Shown piece by piece: positions 1 to 5,817 of a stretch of DNA of 8,874 nucleotides (position 1 is the first letter of the stretch; every line of letters begins with the position of its first letter). This stretch comes from Anaerolineae bacterium (lineage in GTDB: Bacteria; Chloroflexota; Anaerolineae; Promineifilales; Promineifilaceae). The notes under the pieces were generated by a model. It did not search any database. It was not told the origin of the DNA and saw nothing but the letters and a program-made list of their open reading frames with translations. A program made the translations under genes and the position numbers. The stretch lies in contig JANQGC010000111.1 in the NCBI GenBank assembly GCA_028277515.1, positions 1 through 8,874 of the forward strand, given 5' to 3'.

Positions 1-186
1 ATCAATCACCCGCCAGTCCGACCAATTGAAAGTGCCGAGCGTGCCGGTCCACAAAAAACTGATGCGGTCCACCAGCTTGCCGTTACTGTGATTTTCACAG
101 GATACCAGAGCCAAAAAAATGGTACTTGAGATGAGGGCTAGCGAGAGCCAAAGGGAGATTTTCTTTAAAAATATTTGCAGTCTCAT
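1..186 (-). CDS. Predicted lipoprotein, 5' part only (runs off the left edge)
   Basis: The frame stays open for 62 codons from the ATG at 186-184 to the window edge, so the C-terminus is missing. The N-terminus has basic residues (R2, K8, K9), a hydrophobic stretch at about residues 10-28, and a lipobox LVSC with Cys30 followed by E31-N32, as expected for a signal peptidase II lipoprotein. The visible mature part (residues 31-62) is rich in Trp and Gly and matches no family I recognise. A strong Shine-Dalgarno, AAGGAG (complement of 194-199), sits 7 bases before the ATG. The start lies inside the upstream - strand gene, giving a 92-base out-of-frame overlap, so translation is probably coupled. 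Phage lipoproteins can act as outer spanins or superinfection-exclusion proteins; either is a guess here. A plain N-terminal membrane anchor is the alternative. Confidence is good that it is coding, low on role. Confidence 0.7.
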   Translation of the reverse strand, partial: MRLQIFLKKISLWLSLALISSTIFLALVSCENHSNGKLVDRISFLWTGTLGTFNWSDWRVID

Positions 187-598
187 AAAAACGCTCCTTA
201 AAATCCTTCGATTTGTCAGACACTGTATGTGCAAATTCGTCTAGTATAGGGCTTATACTAGCAATAGGGTTATGATGCGGGGATGGATCGCGGAACAGCC
301 TTTCTTCAAGTAAGTACTGGAAGTCGCTCTCGATTTGGCTTTCTTGCCCTCTCCGGGCAAGCTTTTTCGCAAGTGCCGATTTAAGAGCGTTAGCAGATTT
401 AGGGTCGGATTTAACACGGGTGCCGACCGTTTGAGTAGAATTATCCACCGCAGAATCGAGAAGATCGGCCAGAGGGAGCTTGGCGGAGGGGGCATTGCAG
501 AGGTGTATCCACTGGCGGCCCTTATTCTGAAACCAGTTAGGATCAGACTCTTTGAAGGCGGTGCCACACTGACTGCATTGGAGAAGCGTAACGGGCAT
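95..598 (-). CDS. Unknown 167-residue protein with a zinc-finger-like N-terminus
   Basis: I do not recognise this protein. The N-terminus carries C8-x-x-C11 and then H32-x-C34, a possible four-ligand zinc site, though an H-x-C second half is not a standard zinc ribbon. The middle (about residues 62-100) is charged and Lys/Arg/Glu-rich, likely helical; no signal peptide or membrane segment is seen. The start at 598 is supported by AAAGGA (complement of 604-609) 5 bases upstream and by a good - strand promoter at 639-668. The last 30 residues are encoded in the region shared with the lipoprotein start and look less protein-like, so the overlap may be tolerated rather than selected. The gene is divergent from the structural operon and heads a leftward unit with the lipoprotein. 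A DNA- or RNA-binding role would fit the zinc site but is inference. Confidence 0.65.
   Translation of the reverse strand: MPVTLLQCSQCGTAFKESDPNWFQNKGRQWIHLCNAPSAKLPLADLLDSAVDNSTQTVGTRVKSDPKSANALKSALAKKLARRGQESQIESDFQYLLEERLFRDPSPHHNPIASISPILDEFAHTVSDKSKDFKERFYETANIFKENLPLALASPHLKYHFFGSGIL
194..199 (-). promoter_or_regulatory. Shine-Dalgarno of the lipoprotein gene
   Basis: AAGGAG on the - strand, 7 bases before the ATG at 186-184. It decides the start of the truncated lipoprotein although that start lies within the upstream reading frame. Confidence 0.7.
241..261. repeat. 8-bp perfect inverted repeat inside the zinc-finger-like gene
   Basis: CTAGTATA at 241-248 and TATACTAG at 254-261 are exact reverse complements separated by 5 bases. 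The site lies within coding sequence, about 55 bases upstream of the lipoprotein ATG as read on the - strand. It could be an operator or an RNA hairpin; the stem is AT-rich and would be weak. No T-run follows, so it is not a terminator. Confidence 0.4.
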
Positions 599-613
599 CT
601 CAATCCTTTCTTC

Positions 614-643
614 TTGACTATACTACACGGTTGGTTTTACTAT
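614..643 (+). promoter_or_regulatory. Sigma70-like promoter for the rightward structural operon
   Basis: TTGACT (614-619) as -35 and TACTAT (638-643) as -10, separated by 18 bases. Transcription would begin near 650, leaving a leader of about 43 bases before the ATG at 693. The leader contains AAAGGA at 679-684, 8 bases from that ATG. This would drive the EF-hand protein, terS, terL, portal and the zinc-ribbon gene up to the terminator at 5672-5709. Confidence 0.6.
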
Positions 644-668
644 AGCAAAAATGAACCGGTCATTTCAA
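639..668 (-). promoter_or_regulatory. Sigma70-like promoter for the leftward gene pair
   Basis: On the - strand TTGAAA (complement of 663-668) and TATAGT (complement of 639-644) are separated by 18 bases, with TGC directly before the -10 (an extended -10). The predicted start near 632 leaves about 33 bases of leader before the ATG at 598. Its -10 shares 5 base pairs with the -10 of the rightward promoter, so polymerase should not occupy both at once. A second TATAGT copy (complement of 617-622) overlaps the rightward -35 but has no matching -35 of its own. Confidence 0.6.
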
Positions 669-692
669 CAGTTTTTTTAAAGGAATAAAAAA

Positions 693-1070
693 ATGGAACC
701 TCGCGGCCAGATCGTAAAACTTCAATTCGAGTCAACGGATGCACAAACCGCTGCTGCTGTAACTATTTACGACACAGAAGAGTCCGTTGTAACCCTATCG
801 GGCAATCAACGGCTCGTGATAGAATCACTGGCTATTAGCGCGATTGCATCCTGCCAGAGATTGGATTTTTTCACCGACAGCAACAGTGACGGTGCCGTGG
901 ATGCCGCCGAAAAACTCATCGCTCTGGACCTTGGAGCGCTGGGTACATTTGACTTTTCATTTAAGACCGATTGCGGCCTCTACTGCGCCAAAGCCTTAAA
1001 TCCCAAGGTGAAATGCGGTGGTGCCGGTGAAATAACTTTGTCCGGTGTCGGGTACATTCTGAACGCATAA
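693..1070 (+). CDS. Small protein with one EF-hand-type calcium loop, possible virion protein
   Basis: A 125-residue protein heading the rightward operon. Residues 62-73 form a textbook calcium-binding loop: D62, N64, D66, G67, D70 and E73 fall at loop positions 1, 3, 5, 6, 9 and 12. The flanks alternate polar and hydrophobic residues, suggesting a beta-rich fold rather than paired EF-hand helices, so the loop may staple beta strands. There are four cysteines (54, 94, 98, 108) and no signal peptide. The start is fixed by AAAGGA at 679-684. The stop is 6 bases before the terS ATG, indicating co-transcription and possibly translational coupling. Position before the terminase genes and the small beta-rich make-up suggest a virion accessory such as a decoration or spike subunit; this is inference. 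No named family is recognised with confidence. Confidence 0.75.
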   Translation: MEPRGQIVKLQFESTDAQTAAAVTIYDTEESVVTLSGNQRLVIESLAISAIASCQRLDFFTDSNSDGAVDAAEKLIALDLGALGTFDFSFKTDCGLYCAKALNPKVKCGGAGEITLSGVGYILNA

Positions 1071-1076
1071 ACACAC

Positions 1077-1568
1077 ATGGCCAAAAAAAAGACCGCTAAA
1101 GTCCTGCTTAGTGAGCGTCTGGAAGCGTATTTGGGCCAAAAAGCGTCCCGTGAACTCATCGAAGAGGTTGACAAGGAACTGCTTAAAGAGCTTACGCCCG
1201 GCGCGCCCATGCCGAAGATTGCCGACATGATCGTCCATCGGCTGGTCAAATCGGCCCTTAGCGGCAAGGAGTGGGCTTTGCAGGCCGTTTATGATCGAAT
1301 GGAGGGCAAAGCGCCCATTGGCGTACAGGCCAAGGATGACGGGAGGGCCTTAGAGGATAAATTGGATGGTATCACAACTCAGCACCTCAACACACTTGCA
1401 AGCTCAGTCACAGGAAAAGGCGAAGCCGACGATCAAGCTGCGCACCCAGCCGGTCGATTACCCCCTGCCAGAGGCAATGACCTGTACCAAGACCAACCTG
1501 GTGATTCCCAAGAAGGTGCAGGAAAACCTGCTGTGGCGGAAGCGCTTGCGGCAGGCGGCCATGAATGA
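1077..1568 (+). CDS. terS: Terminase small subunit-like protein (TerS)
   Basis: A 163-residue protein directly upstream of TerL. Residues 1-80 are basic at the N-terminus (MAKKK), then helical, and contain 'ALQAVYDRMEGKAP' at 67-80. This resembles the helix and D-R-x-E-G-K-x segment seen in small terminase-like phage proteins, where the subunit binds the packaging site and recruits TerL. The call rests on this segment plus gene order. There is no good Shine-Dalgarno before the ATG, so reinitiation after the upstream stop 6 bases away is likely. Residues 97-163 lie over the TerL start in another frame. This tail is Gly/Ala/Gln-rich and low in recognisable structure, so a natural extension or the result of a frameshift are both possible. 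The stop is TGA at 1566-1568. Confidence 0.6.
   Translation: MAKKKTAKVLLSERLEAYLGQKASRELIEEVDKELLKELTPGAPMPKIADMIVHRLVKSALSGKEWALQAVYDRMEGKAPIGVQAKDDGRALEDKLDGITTQHLNTLASSVTGKGEADDQAAHPAGRLPPARGNDLYQDQPGDSQEGAGKPAVAEALAAGGHE
1352..1357 (+). promoter_or_regulatory. Shine-Dalgarno supporting the long TerL start
   Basis: AGAGGA at 1352-1357, 8 bases before the ATG at 1366. An in-frame TAG at 1351-1353 means 1366 is the first possible ATG of the TerL frame. Confidence 0.5.
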
Positions 1569-3294
1569 TGCAGGTATGAGGCAGGCGATTTTATGCGCCT
1601 GTACCGAAAGTTGGCATTATTGGGTCAATGCGTTTTGCTGGACCTATCGCCAGAAAGAAGTGGACGTCAACGGCAATGAGCGGCTGATCAAGGGCGAAGT
1701 GGCCCACGCCCCGATGGTGACATGGCCGATACAGGATGAGACGGCCTCTGAAATCATCGACGGCATCAATGGCGGCCTTGACATCAATCTGGAAAAATCC
1801 CGCGATATGGGGGCGTCATGGCTGATTCTCTATGTCACCGACTGGTATTTCCTTTTCCATAAAAACGTCAACGTCGGGCTGGTGTCCCGTAAAGAAGTCC
1901 TGGTCGATTCCCGTGGGGATATGGACAGCCTCTTTGAAAAAATCAGGTACAACCACCGGATGATGCCAAGTTGGATGCTCCCAAGGATTTATGACCGGTA
2001 TATGCACATGCAGAATCGGGAACTCAATAGCACCATCGCCGGGGAATCGACCAACCAGGACGTGGGCCGGGGTGGCCGAAAAACCTTTTATGTGGTCGAT
2101 GAAGCCGCCGCCATCACCAACGCCGAAGAAATTGAGTCATCGCTGTCCCAAAATACCCCCTGCCAAATATGGGTATCTACCCCGAAGGGGCCGATGACTC
2201 AATTTCATGTGCGACTCAAAGAGGGTCGGGGCAAACGAATCCAGATGGCCTGGTGGCGTCACCCGGAAAAAAGCCGTGGCGCCAAGCAGGTCGCCGACCC
2301 GGATACCGGGAAAATTCGCTGGTCCTCACCCTGGTATGAAAAGCTCGACGACCGGATGAGCAGAAAAACCAAGGCCCAGGAAGTGGATATGGATCACGGT
2401 CAGGCCGGGGATATTTTCTTTGATTACGGCGAAATCGAGCGTCATCGCCAGGACCATGAGTGTAAGCCCAGCAGTCGCGGCGACATCCTGCCGGTGGACA
2501 GTTTTACCGAAGAAGAATTAACCCAGGTTATTCAAGGGTGCCAGCATGAAAAGTTTGTATGGATCGACGGGCATGGTGCCAGTTCATGGCGGCTTTGGAT
2601 TAACCTTCAAGACGGTCGCCCGCCTCAACACCTCACCTATGTCTTTGGCATCGACGTGGGAAACGGTGCGGGCGAAAGCAACTCCGTCATCACCGCCAAG
2701 GCCCGTGAAATTAATATGGTGGTGGCCAAGTGGTGGAGTGCCTTTAAATCCCCGGAAGAACTGGCTTTAATCGCTGCTTACGCCGGATTGTGGTTTGGCG
2801 GCGTGCAACTACCCTCCTTTATCTGCTGGGAAAATAACGGACCCGGCGGCATTTTCGGTCGAAAACTGGTTAAGATGGGTTATCCTCACTATTATAAACA
2901 GCGGCCCACCGGCACCAAACGCGACAAAAAGACGCCCAAATGGGGCTGGCACAACAACCGCGAACGCAAAGAAGTGCTTTTGGGAATGTACCGCGACGCC
3001 TTGACCAGAGATCAGATCATCAACCCCTGCAAGGAATCATTAGATGAGGCGATGGATTACATCTATGATCAGACCGGCGCGTTGATCCCGGCGGTCTTGC
3101 GGGAAGAGGCCAGCGGAGGCCGGGAATTGCATGGCGATCACGTTATTGCCGACGCTTTGGCGGAGATGGCCAGCGAAGAACTGCCCGTCCAGCGCAAGCG
3201 GGAAAACCGCGCCGTCCCCGGTTCTTTCTTGCATCGCAAGCAGCGAGCCGCTAGACTGCGTAAACAGAGGCAGGATGCTGAGGAATGGCTCTAA
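1366..3294 (+). CDS. terL: Terminase large subunit (TerL), ATPase-nuclease packaging motor
   Basis: TerL hydrolyses ATP to pump DNA through the portal and cuts concatemers with an RNase H-like nuclease. ATPase domain: the Walker A-like segment is E143-K-S-R-D-M-G149-A-S-W152, a deviant P-loop lacking the usual G-K-[ST]. Walker B is F241-Y-V-V-D245-E246 and the coupling motif S271-T-P. Nuclease domain: G428-I-D430 opens the fold, E489-N490 lies in the middle, and D591/D596 in H-G-D-H-V-I-A-D near the C-terminus would complete the metal site. At 642 residues it is of normal to slightly large size. I took the start at 1366 because of AGAGGA upstream. ATG at 1477 would give the shorter N-terminus I would expect for this group, and ATG at 1561 would give only an 8-base overlap with terS. 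Third-position G/C is high in this frame from about 1410 on, so the region before 1561 is probably coding. Confidence 0.93.
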   Translation: MVSQLSTSTHLQAQSQEKAKPTIKLRTQPVDYPLPEAMTCTKTNLVIPKKVQENLLWRKRLRQAAMNDAGMRQAILCACTESWHYWVNAFCWTYRQKEVDVNGNERLIKGEVAHAPMVTWPIQDETASEIIDGINGGLDINLEKSRDMGASWLILYVTDWYFLFHKNVNVGLVSRKEVLVDSRGDMDSLFEKIRYNHRMMPSWMLPRIYDRYMHMQNRELNSTIAGESTNQDVGRGGRKTFYVVDEAAAITNAEEIESSLSQNTPCQIWVSTPKGPMTQFHVRLKEGRGKRIQMAWWRHPEKSRGAKQVADPDTGKIRWSSPWYEKLDDRMSRKTKAQEVDMDHGQAGDIFFDYGEIERHRQDHECKPSSRGDILPVDSFTEEELTQVIQGCQHEKFVWIDGHGASSWRLWINLQDGRPPQHLTYVFGIDVGNGAGESNSVITAKAREINMVVAKWWSAFKSPEELALIAAYAGLWFGGVQLPSFICWENNGPGGIFGRKLVKMGYPHYYKQRPTGTKRDKKTPKWGWHNNRERKEVLLGMYRDALTRDQIINPCKESLDEAMDYIYDQTGALIPAVLREEASGGRELHGDHVIADALAEMASEELPVQRKRENRAVPGSFLHRKQRAARLRKQRQDAEEWL

Positions 3295-3430
3295 TATGTG
3301 CGGTTTTAGGACAGTTGGCTGATAACCAAATGATGACCAGCGCTTGGTAGTACCACGCTATCACAGAGGTCGGAATCCTGATTTGTTGGCCTAAAGCCAA
3401 CCCGCACCCCTATTTACAAGGATGTAAACC
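3295..3430 (+). other. Non-coding gap between terL and portal with two small hairpins
   Basis: No open frame of useful length lies here. Two structures can be drawn: AGCG/CGCT (3339-3342 with 3356-3359) enclosing TGG/CCA, with a 2-base bulge, and GTTGGC/GCCAAC (3385-3390 with 3396-3401) around a 5-base loop. Neither is followed by a T-run, so neither looks like a terminator. AAGGA at 3418-3422 is the portal Shine-Dalgarno, 8 bases from its ATG. An ATG-TAA start-stop pair at 3422-3427 overlaps it. The gap could be a structured leader or a processing site controlling portal dosage. Confidence 0.5.
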
Positions 3431-5281
3431 ATGTCACTAGCCACGGAACCGAAAAAGACCGCCCGGCTGGCGACGTTGGGAATGGAAAAAATCAGCCGTT
3501 TCCGCGCGTCGCGCATGAAACTTTTGGCCCATTACCGGGGAAAATTCTACAAGGCCGACAACAGCCAGATCGAAACCGAAACCAAGCCCTACCCGATTAA
3601 CTTGATCTATCAGGCTGCCACGACGTTAATCCCAAACTTAGTCTATGCCGACCCGCGTGCCAGCATTTCCACGCAGTATCTTGCCTACCGCCCGTATGCC
3701 GATTCACTTTCCCTGGCCACCAATCATCTGGTCCGAGAGATCAATCTAAGGGAAAGCCTGAGAAAAATCATTACCGACGCTATCTTTATGGCCGGGTTCG
3801 TTAAAACCGGACTCGGTGTATCTTACCAAACGCTCGACATAGACGGCTGGCTGGCAGATGTCGGCCAGCCCTATGCCGACCGCGTGGACCCCGACGACAT
3901 GATCCTTGACCCGCTGGCACGGGTATGGGATGAGCAGCGAATCATCGGCAATCGCTACCGAGTGTCCGTGGAGGATTTGGAAGGTTTGGAGGGCTATGAT
4001 GTTGATAAGATAAGGACTTATGAGTCCAGATACCGCTATCTCAACAGTTCGGGCCATCCAGAGGCCAGCTACCTGAGCTTGAAGCAAAATGTGGCCACGG
4101 AGGCCGATCAACTCTTCAATGAGGTTGACCTGGTGGACGTCTATATCCCCGAAGAACAGGTCATTTTAACCATGCCGTGGGGCAGTAAAAATCAGATTAT
4201 GCCGGAAATCGTCAGAACCGTCGAATACCAAGGCCCCGAACAAGGCCCTTACGAGATGCTGGGGTTTGCCTATATCCCCGATAATATCCTGCCGGTCGCC
4301 CCGGCGATGGTCTGGCACGATCTCCACATAATGACCAATAAAGTAGCGACCAAAGCCGCCAAGCAGGCGGAGCGATCCAAGCGGATACTGGCCTACGAGT
4401 CTTCGGCCTGGGAAGACGCTCAGGATATTATCGACGCCGAAGATGGCGAAACCGTCCGGGTGGACGACGTGGAGGCCGTCAAGGAACTGCAATATGCCGG
4501 GCCGACGGAAGATATGTACGCCTACATGGCCTGGGCGAAACAGCAATATTCGGAAATGGCCATGAATATCGACCTTTTGTCAGGGACCGGTAGTGATGAG
4601 CCGACCGCCACCCAGGCCGAAATGGTGCAGGCCAATACCTCGGTGCGGCTGGCCGATATGCAGAATATGGTGTATCAGTTTACTGCCAAGATCATGGAGC
4701 GGCTGGCCTTTTTCCTGCACACCGACCCCTTAATCGAACTGCCTTTAGTTAAACGAGTTAATGGCATTGATCAGCAGATCGTTTATTCCCCGGAAATGCG
4801 CGAAGGCGACTGGATCGACTACCATCTCAAAGTCACCCCCTACAGCATGGCCCGGCAAGACCCCAATGTGAAAGTGCGCCGGATCATCGAATTTACCGGC
4901 CAGGTGATCCCGGCACTGGCCCAAGCCTATCAAATGCTGGGACCGGCCTTTAATATTGAAGCCACTTTGAGTATATTGGGAAGAGAGATGGGAATCGACG
5001 AACTGGACGAAATGATCAATTCACCGGTCTTGCAGCAGCAAATTTCCCGGATGCAAGAACTTCTGGCCCAAGGCATCCCGCTCGATCCCAAGGTGATCAA
5101 ACAGATTACCGGTGCGGGCATCACCCAGGGCGGCTCGCCCGGCGTGGCCGATATGGCCCTGGCGCGGCCTTCACCCAACCCCAACCCTGCCGGTATGGTG
5201 GGTACCGATGTGACCCCGGATACCGAGATGAACCAGATACACCAGGAGAGAGCAGCGGAATTGCAATCCACTTATTTGTAG
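3431..5281 (+). CDS. Portal protein
   Basis: A 616-residue protein that by gene order and sequence character is the dodecameric ring at one capsid vertex through which DNA enters. Supporting features are the basic N-terminal helix region (residues 8-40), the P-N-L-V-Y-A-D-P stretch at 68-75 typical of portal N-terminal regions, and R151-V-D-P-D-D-M-I-L-D-P161, a segment commonly seen in podovirus-type portals. A long helical region rich in Met, Ala and Gln follows (residues 360-435, likely stem and crown-facing helices), with a Gln/Leu-rich helix near 533-547. The C-terminal 50 residues are Pro/Gly-rich and probably flexible. Size lies between short HK97-type portals (about 400-450) and P22 gp1 (725). 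The start is set by AAGGA 8 bases upstream. The next gene begins 6 bases after the stop. Confidence 0.88.
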   Translation: MSLATEPKKTARLATLGMEKISRFRASRMKLLAHYRGKFYKADNSQIETETKPYPINLIYQAATTLIPNLVYADPRASISTQYLAYRPYADSLSLATNHLVREINLRESLRKIITDAIFMAGFVKTGLGVSYQTLDIDGWLADVGQPYADRVDPDDMILDPLARVWDEQRIIGNRYRVSVEDLEGLEGYDVDKIRTYESRYRYLNSSGHPEASYLSLKQNVATEADQLFNEVDLVDVYIPEEQVILTMPWGSKNQIMPEIVRTVEYQGPEQGPYEMLGFAYIPDNILPVAPAMVWHDLHIMTNKVATKAAKQAERSKRILAYESSAWEDAQDIIDAEDGETVRVDDVEAVKELQYAGPTEDMYAYMAWAKQQYSEMAMNIDLLSGTGSDEPTATQAEMVQANTSVRLADMQNMVYQFTAKIMERLAFFLHTDPLIELPLVKRVNGIDQQIVYSPEMREGDWIDYHLKVTPYSMARQDPNVKVRRIIEFTGQVIPALAQAYQMLGPAFNIEATLSILGREMGIDELDEMINSPVLQQQISRMQELLAQGIPLDPKVIKQITGAGITQGGSPGVADMALARPSPNPNPAGMVGTDVTPDTEMNQIHQERAAELQSTYL

Positions 5282-5287
5282 ACACTT

Positions 5288-5626
5288 ATGCCAATTTTCA
5301 GCTATAAATGTGAGATGTGCGGCTATATCACCGACGAGTATTTCAAGTCGGCAGACAGCCGTGAACGCTATATTTCCTGTAATTTATGCGGAAACAGGGC
5401 CAAGTACAACATTGGTGCGCAGACGGTCAACTCCACTGAGCAGGATTACGCCAAGCCGGTCCTGAGTGAAACCATCGGCGTGCAGCCGCATCAGGTACAG
5501 GATCATAAACGAGCCTACCCGGACGTGCCGATTACCCCGGATGGGCGTGTTATTATGAAATCTCACGCAGAAAGAAAAAGAATTTTAAAACGCCTCGGCT
5601 ATATGGACCGCGACAGCTACTATTGA
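5288..5626 (+). CDS. FmdB-type zinc-ribbon protein
   Basis: A 112-residue protein beginning MPIFSYKCEMCG, the hallmark start of FmdB-type zinc ribbons. The four expected ligands are present as C8-x-x-C11 and C31-x-x-C34. The C-terminal half, with P-H-Q-V near 67-70, T-P-D-G-R-V at 83-88 and a basic helix H93-A-E-R-K-R-I-L-K-R-L-G, resembles short phage proteins annotated near portal genes; their function is not established to my knowledge. It could bind nucleic acid or stabilise a virion or assembly protein. There is no clear Shine-Dalgarno, and the portal stop lies 6 bases upstream, so translation is probably coupled to the portal gene. It is the last gene before the terminator at 5672-5709. 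Confidence 0.8.
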   Translation: MPIFSYKCEMCGYITDEYFKSADSRERYISCNLCGNRAKYNIGAQTVNSTEQDYAKPVLSETIGVQPHQVQDHKRAYPDVPITPDGRVIMKSHAERKRILKRLGYMDRDSYY

Positions 5627-5640
5627 AAACACAACGGTTT

Positions 5641-5658
5641 CAGTCATTTTTCTGACTG
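5641..5658 (+). repeat. Hairpin ahead of the terminator
   Basis: CAGTCA (5641-5646) pairs perfectly with TGACTG (5653-5658) around a 6-base loop, and the stem can grow by a T-G and a T-A pair outward. No T-run follows. It begins 14 bases after the zinc-ribbon stop codon and may protect the 3' end of the upstream mRNA from exonucleases. Confidence 0.45.
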
Positions 5659-5671
5659 GACTACATGGTTG

Positions 5672-5709
5672 CCCGCCTGATTGACACCCTGCAATCGGCG
5701 GGTTTTTTT
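5672..5709 (+). terminator. Rho-independent terminator closing the packaging/portal operon
   Basis: CCCGCC-T-GATTG (5672-5683) pairs with CAATC-GGCGGG (5692-5702): 11 base pairs with one bulged T and an 8-base loop, the outer half G/C-rich. Seven T residues follow directly at 5703-5709. This is a classic intrinsic terminator. It separates terS-terL-portal-zinc ribbon from the scaffold-capsid block. Confidence 0.92.
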
Positions 5710-5725
5710 ATGCCAGCATGTTAAA

Positions 5726-5761
5726 ATGGGTTATTTAGGTAAGATGGGTAATGTAGGTAAA
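5726..5761 (+). repeat. Four tandem 9-bp units (two 18-bp copies) in the scaffold leader
   Basis: Two adjacent 18-bp copies at 5726-5743 and 5744-5761 match at 15 of 18 positions. Each divides into two 9-bp units: ATGGGTTAT, TTAGGTAAG, ATGGGTAAT and GTAGGTAAA, with consensus N-T-R-GGT-W-A-N. The array lies between the terminator and the predicted promoter. It could be a protein-binding site read in phase every 9 bp or a leftover of local duplication. Confidence 0.6.
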
Positions 5762-5809
5762 ATAAAAAGAAAATTTTTTTCTTGCATAGGTCCGATAACA
5801 TTGTTTAAT
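5761..5809 (+). promoter_or_regulatory. Predicted promoter with UP-element-like A/T tract before the scaffold gene
   Basis: An A-run followed by a T-run (5764-5780) sits directly upstream of TTGCAT (5782-5787), as an UP element would. TTTAAT (5804-5809) lies 16 bases on as a possible -10. Transcription would start about 5814-5818, on or just before the ATG at 5818. The A/T tract also forms a weak inverted repeat (AAGAAAA at 5767-5773 with TTTTCTT at 5777-5783). The need for a promoter here follows from the strong terminator just upstream. Confidence 0.5.
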
Positions 5810-5817
5810 CTGAACCT

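Noticed and set aside
253..603. 116-residue - strand ORF overlapping the zinc-finger-like gene
   Set aside because: Shadow frame rich in Pro/Ser without a recognisable pattern; the chosen frame has AAAGGA at the proper distance.
335..688. 117-residue + strand ORF opposite the zinc-finger-like gene
   Set aside because: No ribosome binding site, crosses both divergent promoters and ends at the start of the next gene; the - strand frame has better start signals and a Cys/His motif.
3332..3400. tRNA-like stretch with TTGGTAGTACCA and GGTCGGAATCC, resembling D-arm and T-arm
   Set aside because: No acceptor stem or anticodon stem can be drawn, so at most a chance resemblance or decayed fragment.
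3385..3401. GTTGGC/GCCAAC hairpin as a terminator after terL
   Set aside because: No T-run follows and the portal gene needs transcription through it.
5726..5761. Tandem repeats as a CRISPR array
   Set aside because: Units are 9 or 18 bp, contiguous and without spacers.
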